A stretch of 64,000 nt of DNA from assembly GCF_036345915.1 (NCBI RefSeq), contig NZ_CP107785.1, positions 5,828,001 through 5,892,000 of the forward strand, in the 5' to 3' direction. Positions 44,960-52,969 of this stretch are shown here, piece by piece (the first letter of the stretch is position 1; each line of letters opens with the position of its first letter). The notes below the pieces were generated by a model. It was not told the DNA's origin. It made no database searches and saw nothing but the letters and a program-made list of their open reading frames with translations. The translations under genes were made by a program, and so were the position numbers. The DNA comes from Nocardia sp. NBC_00565 (lineage in GTDB: Bacteria; Actinomycetota; Actinomycetes; Mycobacteriales; Mycobacteriaceae).

Positions 44960-45245
44960 TCAGCTCTGCCCCATGCCGACCGGGTTGATCGGCGGCACCA
45001 CGCTCTCCTGCACCCGTTTCACCAACCGCCTTGCCTACCGTCGCGGGGTGGAATCCGGCGAAGGTCGCCGACACGGTGCCCGCGCTCACCGCGCCCATCG
45101 GAGCGGCCCGGAACGCGAAGTAGGTCTGCCAGAATCCGCGCAGTCCGAGCGCCACTCCGGCCTCCTTGACACCCGCGCCGAAATACACCACATCATGCAG
45201 CGGTTCGAGGGTGGTCCAGATTCGACGCGCCAGATGAATTGCCAT
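44960..45245 (-). pseudogene. SCO6745-like gene with large internal deletion
   Basis: From ATG 45245 about 74 residues match the start of SCO6745-family proteins (HLARRIWTTLEPLHDVVYFG, GLRGFWQTYFAFRAAPMGAV). At about 45022 the reading shifts by one base to a tail, LVKRVQESVVPPINPVGMGQ, ending at 44960-44962, which resembles the C terminus of the same family. Some 190 residues between them are missing. The continuous frame from the start instead runs into unrelated sequence. Inactive. The family name is from memory. Confidence 0.6.
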
Positions 45246-45306
45246 GTGGCGCAGCGTACGTCGAGGGGCCGACCCGGAGAAACCAGACTTTTGTCCCGAA
45301 ATTACG

Positions 45307-45446
45307 GCTGACCTTTTCGAGCGACCTGCAAGCAGTCGCAAGCTGACCCTTTCGAGCGACCTGCAAGCAGTCGCAAGCTGACCCTTTCGAGCGACCTGCA
45401 AGCAGTCGCAAGCTGACCTTTTCGAGCGACCTGCAAGCAGTCGCAA
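45307..45446. repeat. Four tandem 35-bp hairpin repeats
   Basis: Four nearly identical 35-bp units start at 45307, 45342, 45377 and 45412. Each contains TTTCGAGCGACCTGC-AA-GCAGTCGC; the last 19 bases form a hairpin with a two-base loop and one bulged C. Units differ only by CCTTT versus CCCTT. A related pair, reversed, lies at 54898-54969. There are no spacers, so this is a minisatellite-like array, not CRISPR. Confidence 0.92.
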
Positions 45447-45775
45447 GCGGTGCTAATTCGAGCCGTGCACAATATCACGCTACAATCACTGCGGACAACG
45501 AAAATTTTCGTCCCATCGAGTCGCCGGATCGTACGGTCGCCCGGGTTGCGGGAGGCGAGATTTTCGAAGTTCAGGAATATGTGCGCGCACCAGATCCGCA
45601 TCACCCTTGCGCCGCGCCGATGTCTCCCGAGGTGGCCGTCGAAACGACGAGCTCCCGCCGACATCGCCGACAGTGGCCGAGGTGAGTATCACAGGCGGAT
45701 ACGTGGTCGTCGCGGGCCGACCGGTCCGCCCCACGCCTCGTGCGCGCGTGACGCGATAACGAGGAAGGCACGAAC
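45447..45775. other. Intergenic/leader region upstream of rhlE
   Basis: No gene is supported in these 329 bases. The first part is relatively AT-rich for this genome (ACAATATCACGCTACAATCA at about 45468, GGACAACGAAAATTTTCG at about 45493) and probably contains the rhlE promoter, which would leave a long untranslated leader of the kind seen for RNA-helicase genes. The segment ends in GAGGAAGG at 45761-45768. Confidence 0.45.
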
Positions 45776-47518
45776 CTGAGCAAGATCACTATCGATCAGG
45801 AACCGGGGCTGGCGGATACGCTGCTGACCGCCGAACTGGACGAAACCCACACCGCGCCGACATTCGCCGAATTGGGGGTTCGCGACGAAATCGTGCGAGC
45901 GCTCGGCGAGATCGGAATCGAACGCACTTTCGCAATTCAGGAACTGACCCTGCCGTTGGCACTCGCCGGTGAAGACCTCATCGGTCAGGCCCGTACGGGT
46001 ATGGGAAAGACCTTCGGATTCGGCGTGCCGCTGCTGCACCGAATCGCCACCGCCGACACCGGGACCACTCCGCTGGACGGCACCCCGCGGGCACTGATCA
46101 TCGTGCCGACCCGTGAACTCTGCATCCAGGTCACCCAGGATCTGGAGAACGCGGCCAAGCACCTGAAGAACCACCAGGGTCCGCTGCGCGTGCTCTCGAT
46201 CTACGGTGGTCGCCCCTACGAGTCCCAGATCGCCGCGCTGCGCTCCGGCGTGGACGTTGTGGTCGGCACCCCCGGCCGACTGATGGACCTGGCCGATCAG
46301 GGCCACCTGATTCTCGGCAAGATCGGCGTGCTGGTCCTGGACGAGGCCGACGAAATGCTGGATCTGGGCTTCCTACCCGATATCGAGCGCATCCTCGGCA
46401 TGGTCCCCACGCAGCGCCAGACCATGCTGTTCTCGGCCACCATGCCGGGCCCGATCATCACCCTGGCCCGCACGTTCCTGACCCAGCCGACGCATATCCG
46501 CGCCGAGGAGCCGCACGACTCCGCCATACACGACCGCACCGCGCAGTTCGTCTACCGGGCGCACGCGCTGGACAAGAGCGAACTGGTCGCCAAGGTGCTG
46601 CAGGCCGAAAGCCGCGGCGCCACCATGATCTTCACCCGAACCAAGCGCACCGCGCAGAAGGTCGCCGACGATCTGGCCGAGCGCGGATTCTCGGTCGGGG
46701 CCGTGCACGGCGACCTCGGGCAGATCGCCAGGGAGAAGGCACTCGGCAAGTTCCGCAAGGGCGCCATCGATGTGCTGGTGGCGACCGACGTCGCGGCACG
46801 CGGCATCGATATCGACGACGTCACCCACGTCATCAACTACCAGTGCCCCGAGGACGAGAAGACCTACGTGCACCGGATCGGGCGCACCGGTCGGGCCGGG
46901 CGTACCGGTGTCGCGGTGACGCTGATCGACTGGGACGAGCTGAACCGCTGGGCTGGTATCGACAAGGCACTGAGCCTCGGCATCCCGGAACCGGTCGAGA
47001 CGTATTCGCGTTCCCCGCACCTGTTCTCGGATCTCGGCATCCCCGAGGGCGTCACCGGCACGGTCCGCAAGGCCAAGCCGGCGCGCGACGAGGACGCCGA
47101 AGTGGTCGAACGCCCCGCCCGCGCCCCCCGCAAGCGCAGCCGCAGGCGCACCCGCGCCGGTCAGCCGATGGATGGCGAGCTCAACGGCACCGAAACGGCC
47201 GACGGTACCGAAACCGATACCGCCACAGCCCCACTCGACCCCGTCACCAACGGCGACACCGACGAGACCGGCGACAAGCCGGCCCGCCGACGCCGCCGCA
47301 GGCGCAAGCCCGCCGGTGACATCGAGGGTGCCGCCGACAACGGCACCGAGCCGAACGGCAACGGGGACAACGGCAACGGCGCGGCCCAGCCGACCTCGGC
47401 GGACAACGACGTCGCCGACGCCGACGACCAGCCCGCCCGCCGTCGCCGCCGCCGTCGCAAGCCCGCGGGCGAGACGGCCGCCGAAACCGCCCCCGAGGCG
47501 GCCACCGCATCGGTGTAA
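45776..47518 (+). CDS. rhlE: DEAD-box RNA helicase RhlE, apparent CTG start
   Basis: ATP-dependent RNA helicase of 580 residues. Motifs are in order: FAELGV and FAIQELTLPLAL (Q motif), ARTGMGKT (I), PTRELC (Ia), VLDEADE (II), SATMP (III), VATDVAARGIDI (V) and HRIGRTGRAGRTG (VI). The C-terminal 150 residues are a basic/acidic low-complexity tail with repeated RRRRRRKPAG-like blocks. The only in-frame ATG/GTG/TTG near the front is TTG 45872, inside the conserved FAELGV. GAGGAAGG lies 7 bases before CTG 45776, and the frame is closed at 45749-45751, so CTG is the likely start. Confidence 0.88.
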   Translation: MSKITIDQEPGLADTLLTAELDETHTAPTFAELGVRDEIVRALGEIGIERTFAIQELTLPLALAGEDLIGQARTGMGKTFGFGVPLLHRIATADTGTTPLDGTPRALIIVPTRELCIQVTQDLENAAKHLKNHQGPLRVLSIYGGRPYESQIAALRSGVDVVVGTPGRLMDLADQGHLILGKIGVLVLDEADEMLDLGFLPDIERILGMVPTQRQTMLFSATMPGPIITLARTFLTQPTHIRAEEPHDSAIHDRTAQFVYRAHALDKSELVAKVLQAESRGATMIFTRTKRTAQKVADDLAERGFSVGAVHGDLGQIAREKALGKFRKGAIDVLVATDVAARGIDIDDVTHVINYQCPEDEKTYVHRIGRTGRAGRTGVAVTLIDWDELNRWAGIDKALSLGIPEPVETYSRSPHLFSDLGIPEGVTGTVRKAKPARDEDAEVVERPARAPRKRSRRRTRAGQPMDGELNGTETADGTETDTATAPLDPVTNGDTDETGDKPARRRRRRRKPAGDIEGAADNGTEPNGNGDNGNGAAQPTSADNDVADADDQPARRRRRRRKPAGETAAETAPEAATASV

Positions 47519-47529
47519 TAACCGCGAAC

Positions 47530-47585
47530 GCGGCCAGTCCGCGACGGAAGGAAGCATCAGCGAACCTTCGTCGCGGACTGGCCGC
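47530..47585 (+). terminator. Long hairpin after rhlE
   Basis: GCGGCCAGTCCGCGACG pairs with its complement over about 21 positions, with one bulged base and a loop of about a dozen bases, 12 bases after the rhlE stop. It is unusually long for a terminator. There is no T-tract. Confidence 0.75.
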
Positions 47586-47906
47586 TGGTTCGTGCCGACA
47601 TGCCACAGGGTGGCCGGTGGAATGCTGCCGGGGCTGTGCGGCACAGATGGTTGCAGTTCTGCTCGGCCCCCACGGCTGAGCAGCAAATCCTGCCGTCATG
47701 CCACGCCCGCGCCGCACGATTCGTATTCGATCATTGCGCCGATGGGGCCGATGGGAAGGCGCTGACCCGCATATCCGTGCGGGTGAAACCGTCCCGCACG
47801 ACACGGAAACCAACACTCACGCTGCATCGGCGTGAGTCCAGGACGCCCGAGAACGGCGGTGTCTCCCGATCTCACCGCAGCGGAGACACGTTGTAGTCTC
47901 GCAAGC
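47586..47906. other. Intergenic region upstream of beta-propeller gene
   Basis: No gene is supported. A 7-bp hairpin (ACCCGCA / TGCGGGT) lies at 47764-47783. The GTG at 47907 has no strong ribosome-binding site, and the promoter could not be located. Confidence 0.4.
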
Positions 47907-49133
47907 GTGCTCGTACCAGAGCGGCGAACGCGCGCCGACATCATCTCCGCAGTCGCGATCGCTGTGCTCGTAGTGGTCGCGGGGGTCGTGGTGTGGGCGC
48001 GCAGTGATGCGAAGAGCACGGAGTCGGTGACGGCGGAACATCCGTTGTCGACGCCGTCGGCGGCGGATCAGGTGCCCGCGAATCTGCTTGAACTCTGGCA
48101 TGCGCCGGATCCCGCGTCGAATCGCGCGCTGGTGGCCGCGGGCTCGGTGGTCACCGGAGACGGTGGCACGGTCACCGGTCACGATCCGCGTACCGGTGCG
48201 GATCTGTGGCATTACCGGCGCGATCTACCCCTATGCGGCGTGGAGTCGCAGTTCGGCACGGTGGTGGCGGCGTACAAGGATCAGCGCGGCTGCAGTCAGG
48301 CCACGCTGCTGGCCGGTGAGGACGGTTCCCGGCGGACCGCGCGCAGCAGCTATATGGATCCGACCGTGCAGCTATCCGTCGACGGCACCTATGTGCTGGC
48401 CCAGGGGCCGCGGCGGCTGGAGATGTGGCGCTCGGATCTGGTGCGCACGCTCGAGTACGGCTACGTGGACGCACCGGTGAACGTGAAGACCCAGCCGCGC
48501 AAGGGGTGCAAGCTGCTCTCGTCGAGTTCGAGCTCCACCCGGCTCGCCGTACTGGAACGCTGCCCCGAGGACACCACCGATCGGCTGACCGTCCTCAATC
48601 CGGCGCCGAAGGACAATACGGTGCCCGAGGAGTACGGCTCGCGTGTGCTCACCGGCCCCGGCGCGGACTCCCCCGACGCGCGCGTCATCGCGGTCTCCGA
48701 TAACCGAATCGTGCTGTACCTGCCCGGTGTGGCGGGGACCGAAGCGACCTCGCCGCGACTCGAGGTCTACGACGGCAGCGGCAACGCCCTTGTGGTGCAC
48801 CAGCTCTCGGCACCGCTGAGCGATAGGACGACCACCACCCGGATCAGCTCGCTGCTCCTGGTGTTCACCGGCAACAGCCTGATCGCGTTGAACGCCAGCA
48901 CCTTCGATCCGATCTGGGCCGCCCCCGCAGCCCTCGGCAGCCCGGCCTTCATGGCGGGCCGACTACTCATGCCGGTGGACGGCGCGATCGCCGTCCTCGA
49001 CCCCACCTCGGGCGCCGAACTGTCCCGCATTCCGGTCGCCCGCCCAGGCTACGACGGCTCGCCCATCTCGCTCGCGGTCCTCGGGACGACAGTCCTCGAA
49101 AAGCGCGGCACCGAGATGTTCGCCCTCGGCTAG
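47907..49133 (+). CDS. Membrane-anchored PQQ-like beta-propeller protein (Rv3212-like)
   Basis: A 408-residue protein. A single membrane helix near the start (IISAVAIAVLVVVAGVVVWA) anchors an extracytoplasmic beta-propeller with repeats such as VVTGDGGTVTGHDPRTGADL, VIAVSDNRIVLYLPG and LLMPVDGAIAVLDPTSGAEL. The start is GTG 47907. It corresponds by position to M. tuberculosis Rv3212 beside rhlE. The function is unknown; a scaffold or envelope role is likely. Confidence 0.83.
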   Translation: MLVPERRTRADIISAVAIAVLVVVAGVVVWARSDAKSTESVTAEHPLSTPSAADQVPANLLELWHAPDPASNRALVAAGSVVTGDGGTVTGHDPRTGADLWHYRRDLPLCGVESQFGTVVAAYKDQRGCSQATLLAGEDGSRRTARSSYMDPTVQLSVDGTYVLAQGPRRLEMWRSDLVRTLEYGYVDAPVNVKTQPRKGCKLLSSSSSSTRLAVLERCPEDTTDRLTVLNPAPKDNTVPEEYGSRVLTGPGADSPDARVIAVSDNRIVLYLPGVAGTEATSPRLEVYDGSGNALVVHQLSAPLSDRTTTTRISSLLLVFTGNSLIALNASTFDPIWAAPAALGSPAFMAGRLLMPVDGAIAVLDPTSGAELSRIPVARPGYDGSPISLAVLGTTVLEKRGTEMFALG

Positions 49134-49283
49134 GCGACTGATTTCGCAAGCACATGGGTAACTCGTCGGGTACGCCCAGAGATCTGCCGCATCCAGACCG
49201 TCGGCCCGCGACGCGACTATCGAGGCACCGACGACCGGCAAAAGATTCGGGGAGGCGGGGGAGCGCTGTCGGACCCGTGCTCC

Positions 49284-49907
49284 ATGATGGAAGTCATGTC
49301 CGCACTCGACGACGCCCGGCTGGTCCTACTCCGGCACGGTGAAACCACCTGGTCGAACCAGCGGCGCCACACCGGCCGCACCGACGTGCCGCTCACCGAG
49401 CGCGGCCAGGAGCAGGCCCGCGCCGCGGGCGGTCTGCTGAGCGAGCTGAAGCTGCGCGACCCGCTGGTACTCACCAGTCCGCGCGAGCGAGCGGTACGCA
49501 CCGCGGCGCTCGCCGGGCTGACCGACACCATCGTCGACGACGATCTGGCCGAGTGGGACTACGGCGAATACGAGGGCCTGACCTCGGTCGAGATCCGCGA
49601 AAACGCTCCGGGCTGGACCATCTGGACCGGCGCGGTACCGGGCGGCGAGACCGCCGCACAGGTCCGCGCCCGCGCCGATCGGGTGTTGGCTTCGGTCGAA
49701 CCCGCGCTGCCCGACCGGGATATCGTGCTGGTCGGGCACGGTCACTTCTCCCGGGCGCTGATCGCCCGCTGGGCCGAGCTCGACATCACCGAGGGGCGTC
49801 GCTTCACCATGTCGACTGCCGCGATCACGGTGCTCGGTTTCGAGCACGAGGACCGAACCATCCTGGCGCACAACCTAGTTCCCACCGATCATGGAGCCGC
49901 ACTATGA
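49284..49907 (+). CDS. Phosphoglycerate-mutase-like acid phosphatase (Rv3214/Gpm2-like)
   Basis: A 207-residue histidine-phosphatase-superfamily enzyme (ATG 49284; in-frame ATGs at 49287 and 49296). The RHG motif is LVLLRHGETTWSNQRRHTGR and the second His lies in IVLVGHGHFSRAL. EWDYGEYEGLTSVEIR also fits. Despite the name, orthologues in this position (Rv3214) behave as acid phosphatases. The stop overlaps the GNAT start (ATGA). Confidence 0.9.
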   Translation: MMEVMSALDDARLVLLRHGETTWSNQRRHTGRTDVPLTERGQEQARAAGGLLSELKLRDPLVLTSPRERAVRTAALAGLTDTIVDDDLAEWDYGEYEGLTSVEIRENAPGWTIWTGAVPGGETAAQVRARADRVLASVEPALPDRDIVLVGHGHFSRALIARWAELDITEGRRFTMSTAAITVLGFEHEDRTILAHNLVPTDHGAAL

Positions 49908-50395
49908 CTCGCCCCGGCCAGATCCGCCGCGCCACCCCCGCCGACGTACCCGCGCTGGTCGGCCTGGTCGAAGACCTCGCCGAGTACGAGCGGGCCCGCG
50001 AGGAGTGCACGCTCACCGCCGAGCAACTGCACGCCGCCCTGTTCGCACCCGCGCCCGCGGTCTTCGCCCACGTCGTCGAGGACGAGAACGGTGTGGTCGG
50101 CTGCGCGATCTGGTTCCTGAACTACTCCACTTGGACCGGCACGCACGGCATCTACCTGGAGGACCTGTACGTCAAACCGGAGACGCGCGGTAGGGGCTAT
50201 GGCAAAGCGCTGCTCGCCGCACTCGCCGCCGAGGCCGCCGCGAACGGCTACAGCCGGGTCGACTGGTCCGTGCTGACCTGGAATACGCCCTCCATCGAGT
50301 TCTACAAGTCCATCGGCGCCAACCCGCAGGACGAATGGGTCGGCTACCGCCTCACCGGCGAGGCCATCGACAAGCTGGCCGCCCAAGCCTGGTGA
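49904..50395 (+). CDS. GNAT-family N-acetyltransferase (Rv3216-like)
   Basis: A 163-residue acetyltransferase similar to diamine acetyltransferase-type GNATs. QIRRATPADVPALVGLVEDL opens the protein; YLEDLYVKPETRGRGYGKAL is the acetyl-CoA loop; WSVLTWNTPSIEFYKSIGA follows. It overlaps the upstream phosphatase gene by four bases. In M. tuberculosis entC lies between the two; here it is absent. Confidence 0.9.
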   Translation: MTRPGQIRRATPADVPALVGLVEDLAEYERAREECTLTAEQLHAALFAPAPAVFAHVVEDENGVVGCAIWFLNYSTWTGTHGIYLEDLYVKPETRGRGYGKALLAALAAEAAANGYSRVDWSVLTWNTPSIEFYKSIGANPQDEWVGYRLTGEAIDKLAAQAW

Positions 50396-50402
50396 GCGCC
50401 GC

Positions 50403-50831
50403 GTGGCCGACCACCGCGGACGAGGCCGTGGCGGTCCAGGATCCGTTGCGTCCGTTGGTAATCGCGGCCATCTGCTGATCTGCGACGGACAGGGACTGGC
50501 CCACCCGCGCCGTTTCGGGTTGGCCTGCCATCTCGGAATCCTCAGCGGCACACCGACGATCGGCGTCGCCAAGACTCCATGGGGCGATTATCCGGAGCCG
50601 GGCCCGGAACGCGGTGCGGCCAGCGACATCACGATGGCGGGCGAGGTCGTCGGGCGCGCCCTGCGCACTCGGCGCGGCATCAAACCGGTGTTCGTCTCGG
50701 TCGGGCATCTCATCGACCTCGACACCGCATGCGCCCAGGTGCTCGCACTCACTCCGCGCTACCGGCAGCCCGAGACCACCAGGCAGGCGGATCACCTGTG
50801 CCGTCAGGCGTTGCGCGCCGCGACCTCCTGA
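50403..50831 (+). pseudogene. Endonuclease V (nfi) truncated at its 5' half
   Basis: The 142-codon frame from GTG 50403 encodes the C-terminal half of endonuclease V: LLICDGQGLAHPRRFGLACH, VAKTPWGDYPEPGPERG, IKPVFVSVGHLIDLDTACAQ, LTPRYRQPETTRQADHLCRQ. The N-terminal half with the first catalytic Asp and the Glu is missing; full proteins are about 220-230 residues. The remaining sequence starts just after the GNAT stop, so the 5' half was removed when these genes were joined. Deaminated-base cleavage is not expected. Confidence 0.75.
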
Positions 50832-50840
50832 ACCAGGGGA

Positions 50841-51281
50841 CTACTTCGATTCGGGCGCGTCCGAGTCGATCCCGTACAACTCGGCCATCCAGCGATTCGA
50901 CGCGGGCGCGAACAACAGCACCAGCGCGGCGATCACGACCACACCCAGCAGCCCCCCGAGCACCGGCTGATGCGAATCGGTCAACAGCGACCAGGTCACC
51001 GGAAGCAGCAGCACCTGCGCGATCACCGCGATGGCCCGCCCCCACCGATGCCCGAGGAACAGCCCGATCCCGGCCGCCAGCACCGCCCCACCGAGAATGC
51101 CGAACCACGCGGCGGTGCCGTATCCGCTGGCGGCACTCTGATCGTGCCCGAGCAGTCCGCGCACGATCAACACGATCGCCACGCCCACCGCGACCGCACC
51201 CTCCAGTGCGACCAACCCGCCCGCGCCCCGCACCGTCGCGGGCACACCCGCCGAAACCTCGTCTTTGCCGCTGTCCGCCAC
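50841..51281 (-). CDS. Integral membrane protein (Rv3217c-like)
   Basis: A 146-residue protein with four predicted membrane helices (GGLVALEGAVAVGVAIVLIV, AWFGILGGAVLAAGIGLFL, AIAVIAQVLLLPVTW, VLGGLLGVVVIAALVLLFA). There is no known domain. Position between the phosphatase/GNAT pair and the lipid kinase matches Rv3217c. Divergent from the DAG-kinase-like gene. Confidence 0.83.
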   Translation of the reverse strand: MADSGKDEVSAGVPATVRGAGGLVALEGAVAVGVAIVLIVRGLLGHDQSAASGYGTAAWFGILGGAVLAAGIGLFLGHRWGRAIAVIAQVLLLPVTWSLLTDSHQPVLGGLLGVVVIAALVLLFAPASNRWMAELYGIDSDAPESK

Positions 51282-51347
51282 GGGGCAAGCCTAGAACGCA
51301 CTCGGCGGCTTTTCGGACCGGGCTGTACGCCGATTAGGCTTCCCAAC

Positions 51348-52292
51348 GTGCGGACGCTGCTGATCGTGAATCCGAATGCCACCTCCACCACGCCGGCGAC
51401 CCGGGATCTGCTGGCGCACGCGTTGGAGAGTCGGACTCAGCTGACCGTCGCGCATACCCAGCATCGCGGCCACGCGGCGGAACTGGCGCAGTGGGCTTCG
51501 ACCAACGAGATGGATCTGATCGTGGTGCACGGTGGCGATGGGACGGTCAACGAGACCGTCAACGGCTTCCTGCCGCTGCCTCAGGTGAACGATGGGCAGG
51601 CCTGGCTGCCGCGCCTCGGCGTGATCCCCGGCGGCTCGGCGAATGTGTTCGCGCGCGCACTGGGCATCTCCCCGGATCCGGTCACCGCGACCAACCAACT
51701 GATCGACCTGCTCACCCTCGACCGAGACCGCAAGATCGGGCTCGGCCTGGCCGATGATCGCTGGTTCGGCTTCAGCGCGGGCGTCGGCCTGGACGCCGAT
51801 GTCTGCGAGGCGATCGACAACAGCCGCGCCGATGGCCATGCCGCCACTCCGGGACGCTATGTTCGAACAACTGTGCGACAATTCTTCAAGGTCAAAGGCA
51901 AGGAGCCGAGCGTCCGGATCCAGATCCCGGGACACGAGCCAGTCGGTGAGGTCCATTACGCATTCGTAACGAACACCAGTCCCTGGACCTACCTGAACTC
52001 GACTCCGGTGCACACCAACCCGGGGACGGCCTTCGAAACGGGTCTCGGTGTGTTTGCCGTGCGGTCGATGTCGGTGGTCTCCACGCTGCTACTGGCCCGC
52101 CAGCTGCTCGCCGCCAACGGAAATCCCAAGTCCCGCAATCTATTTCGTGAGGACGATGTGCCGTCGGTGCGGATCGAGTCGGCCGAGCCGATCGGGCTGC
52201 AAATCGATGGCGACTTTATCGGAAAACGCAACATGGTGGATTTCACAGCCGTGCCGAACGTGCTCGATGTCGTGGCTCCGCGCCCCGAGTAG
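51348..52292 (+). CDS. Diacylglycerol/lipid kinase family protein (Rv3218-like)
   Basis: A 314-residue DagK-like lipid kinase. RTLLIVNPNATSTTPATRDL, then the nucleotide-binding GGDGT in VVHGGDGTVNETVNGF, then VIPGGSANVFARALGI, are the family landmarks; IGLQIDGDFIG lies near the end. GTG 51348 fits the family start. It probably phosphorylates a lipid at the inner membrane. It precedes whiB1 as in M. tuberculosis. Confidence 0.88.
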   Translation: MRTLLIVNPNATSTTPATRDLLAHALESRTQLTVAHTQHRGHAAELAQWASTNEMDLIVVHGGDGTVNETVNGFLPLPQVNDGQAWLPRLGVIPGGSANVFARALGISPDPVTATNQLIDLLTLDRDRKIGLGLADDRWFGFSAGVGLDADVCEAIDNSRADGHAATPGRYVRTTVRQFFKVKGKEPSVRIQIPGHEPVGEVHYAFVTNTSPWTYLNSTPVHTNPGTAFETGLGVFAVRSMSVVSTLLLARQLLAANGNPKSRNLFREDDVPSVRIESAEPIGLQIDGDFIGKRNMVDFTAVPNVLDVVAPRPE

Positions 52293-52388
52293 GCGCGAAA
52301 CGCGCGAAGAATCTCGGTGTTGCGCTGCGAAAACCGGGTAGAGCGAGTACAAAGGACCGGGCAGGTTCCCCATGGGGGACCTTGACAG

Positions 52389-52404
52389 CGTGAGCTTCCC
52401 CACG
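52389..52404 (+). promoter_or_regulatory. CRP-like site 1 upstream of whiB1
   Basis: CGTGAGCTTCCCCACG resembles the lower-affinity Crp/Cmr site reported upstream of M. tuberculosis whiB1 (core GTGAG-n6-CCCACG, from memory). It lies 139 bases upstream of the whiB1 ATG. It is recognised mainly because a stronger site follows. Confidence 0.45.
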
Positions 52405-52437
52405 GTGCACCAGATGCCTATTGACATCTACGGTGTT

Positions 52438-52453
52438 CGTGAAAGCATTCACA
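52438..52453 (+). promoter_or_regulatory. CRP-like site 2 upstream of whiB1
   Basis: CGTGA-AAGCAT-TCACA matches the CRP consensus TGTGA-n6-TCACA at nine of ten arm positions, 90 bases before the whiB1 ATG. A TTGACA sits just upstream at 52421-52426. This suggests cAMP-CRP control of whiB1, as in mycobacteria. Confidence 0.65.
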
Positions 52454-52542
52454 AGCAACCGTGCGGAAACATTCAGGTCGCACAAGTAAACGATCCACAA
52501 ACCATAGGCGCCCTTTGCGGCGCGCAGCAAAGGAGCAGAGGA

Positions 52543-52797
52543 ATGGACTGGCGCCACAAGGCCATCTGTCGCGATGAGGACCCCGAGCTGTTCTTCCCGG
52601 TGGGTAACAGTGGTCCTGCGCTCGCGCAGATTGCCGATGCCAAGCTGGTCTGCGCTCGCTGCCCCGTCACCGCCGATTGCCTGTCCTGGGCCCTGAAGTC
52701 CGGACAGGATGCGGGCGTGTGGGGTGGAATGAGTGAGGACGAGCGTCGGGCGCTCAAACGCCGCAACGCTCGTACGCGGACCCGCACTGTCGTCTAA
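52543..52797 (+). CDS. whiB1: Iron-sulfur transcription factor WhiB1
   Basis: An 84-residue WhiB protein carrying a redox- and NO-sensitive 4Fe-4S cluster. The cluster cysteines are in AICRDEDPE, LVCARCPVTADC (C, CxxC, C), followed by the WhiB turn GVWGGMSEDER and a basic tail KRRNARTRTRT that contacts DNA. Known WhiB1 binds the SigA C-terminal domain and is essential. ATG 52543 has AAGGAG upstream. A long upstream region carries the CRP-like sites; hairpins follow the stop. Confidence 0.95.
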   Translation: MDWRHKAICRDEDPELFFPVGNSGPALAQIADAKLVCARCPVTADCLSWALKSGQDAGVWGGMSEDERRALKRRNARTRTRTVV

Positions 52798-52810
52798 CCA
52801 GACGACTGGC

Positions 52811-52878
52811 GTTACCGGACCTATCAGCCCGGCCCGGTAACGCAGTTAAGGCCCGGCACTTAGGTGCCGGGCTATTTT
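52811..52878 (+). terminator. Two hairpins ending whiB1
   Basis: GTTACCGG (52811) pairs with CCGGTAAC (52833-52840). A second, stronger stem GCCCGGCAC/GTGCCGGGC (52851-52872, loop of four) is followed by TATTTTGT, a classical intrinsic terminator. Confidence 0.88.
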
Positions 52879-52969
52879 GTGCCCGTATCTATTTGCCTAC
52901 TCGATCTCGCTTCGCTCGAAAGTCGTTGATTACCAATGGGATCAGCAGGGATGTGACCTCGCGAGCCAA

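Noticed and set aside
45307..45446. CRISPR array
   Set aside because: The 35-bp units are directly adjacent with no unique spacers, only four copies, and no cas genes nearby.
45246..45446. Coding extension of the SCO6745-like gene through the repeats on the minus strand
   Set aside because: The frame is open only because 35-bp repeats cycle through all three frames; family similarity starts at ATG 45245.
52372..52542. N-terminal extension of WhiB1
   Set aside because: It would read through the CRP-like sites; AAGGAG and the WhiB1 family length fix ATG 52543.
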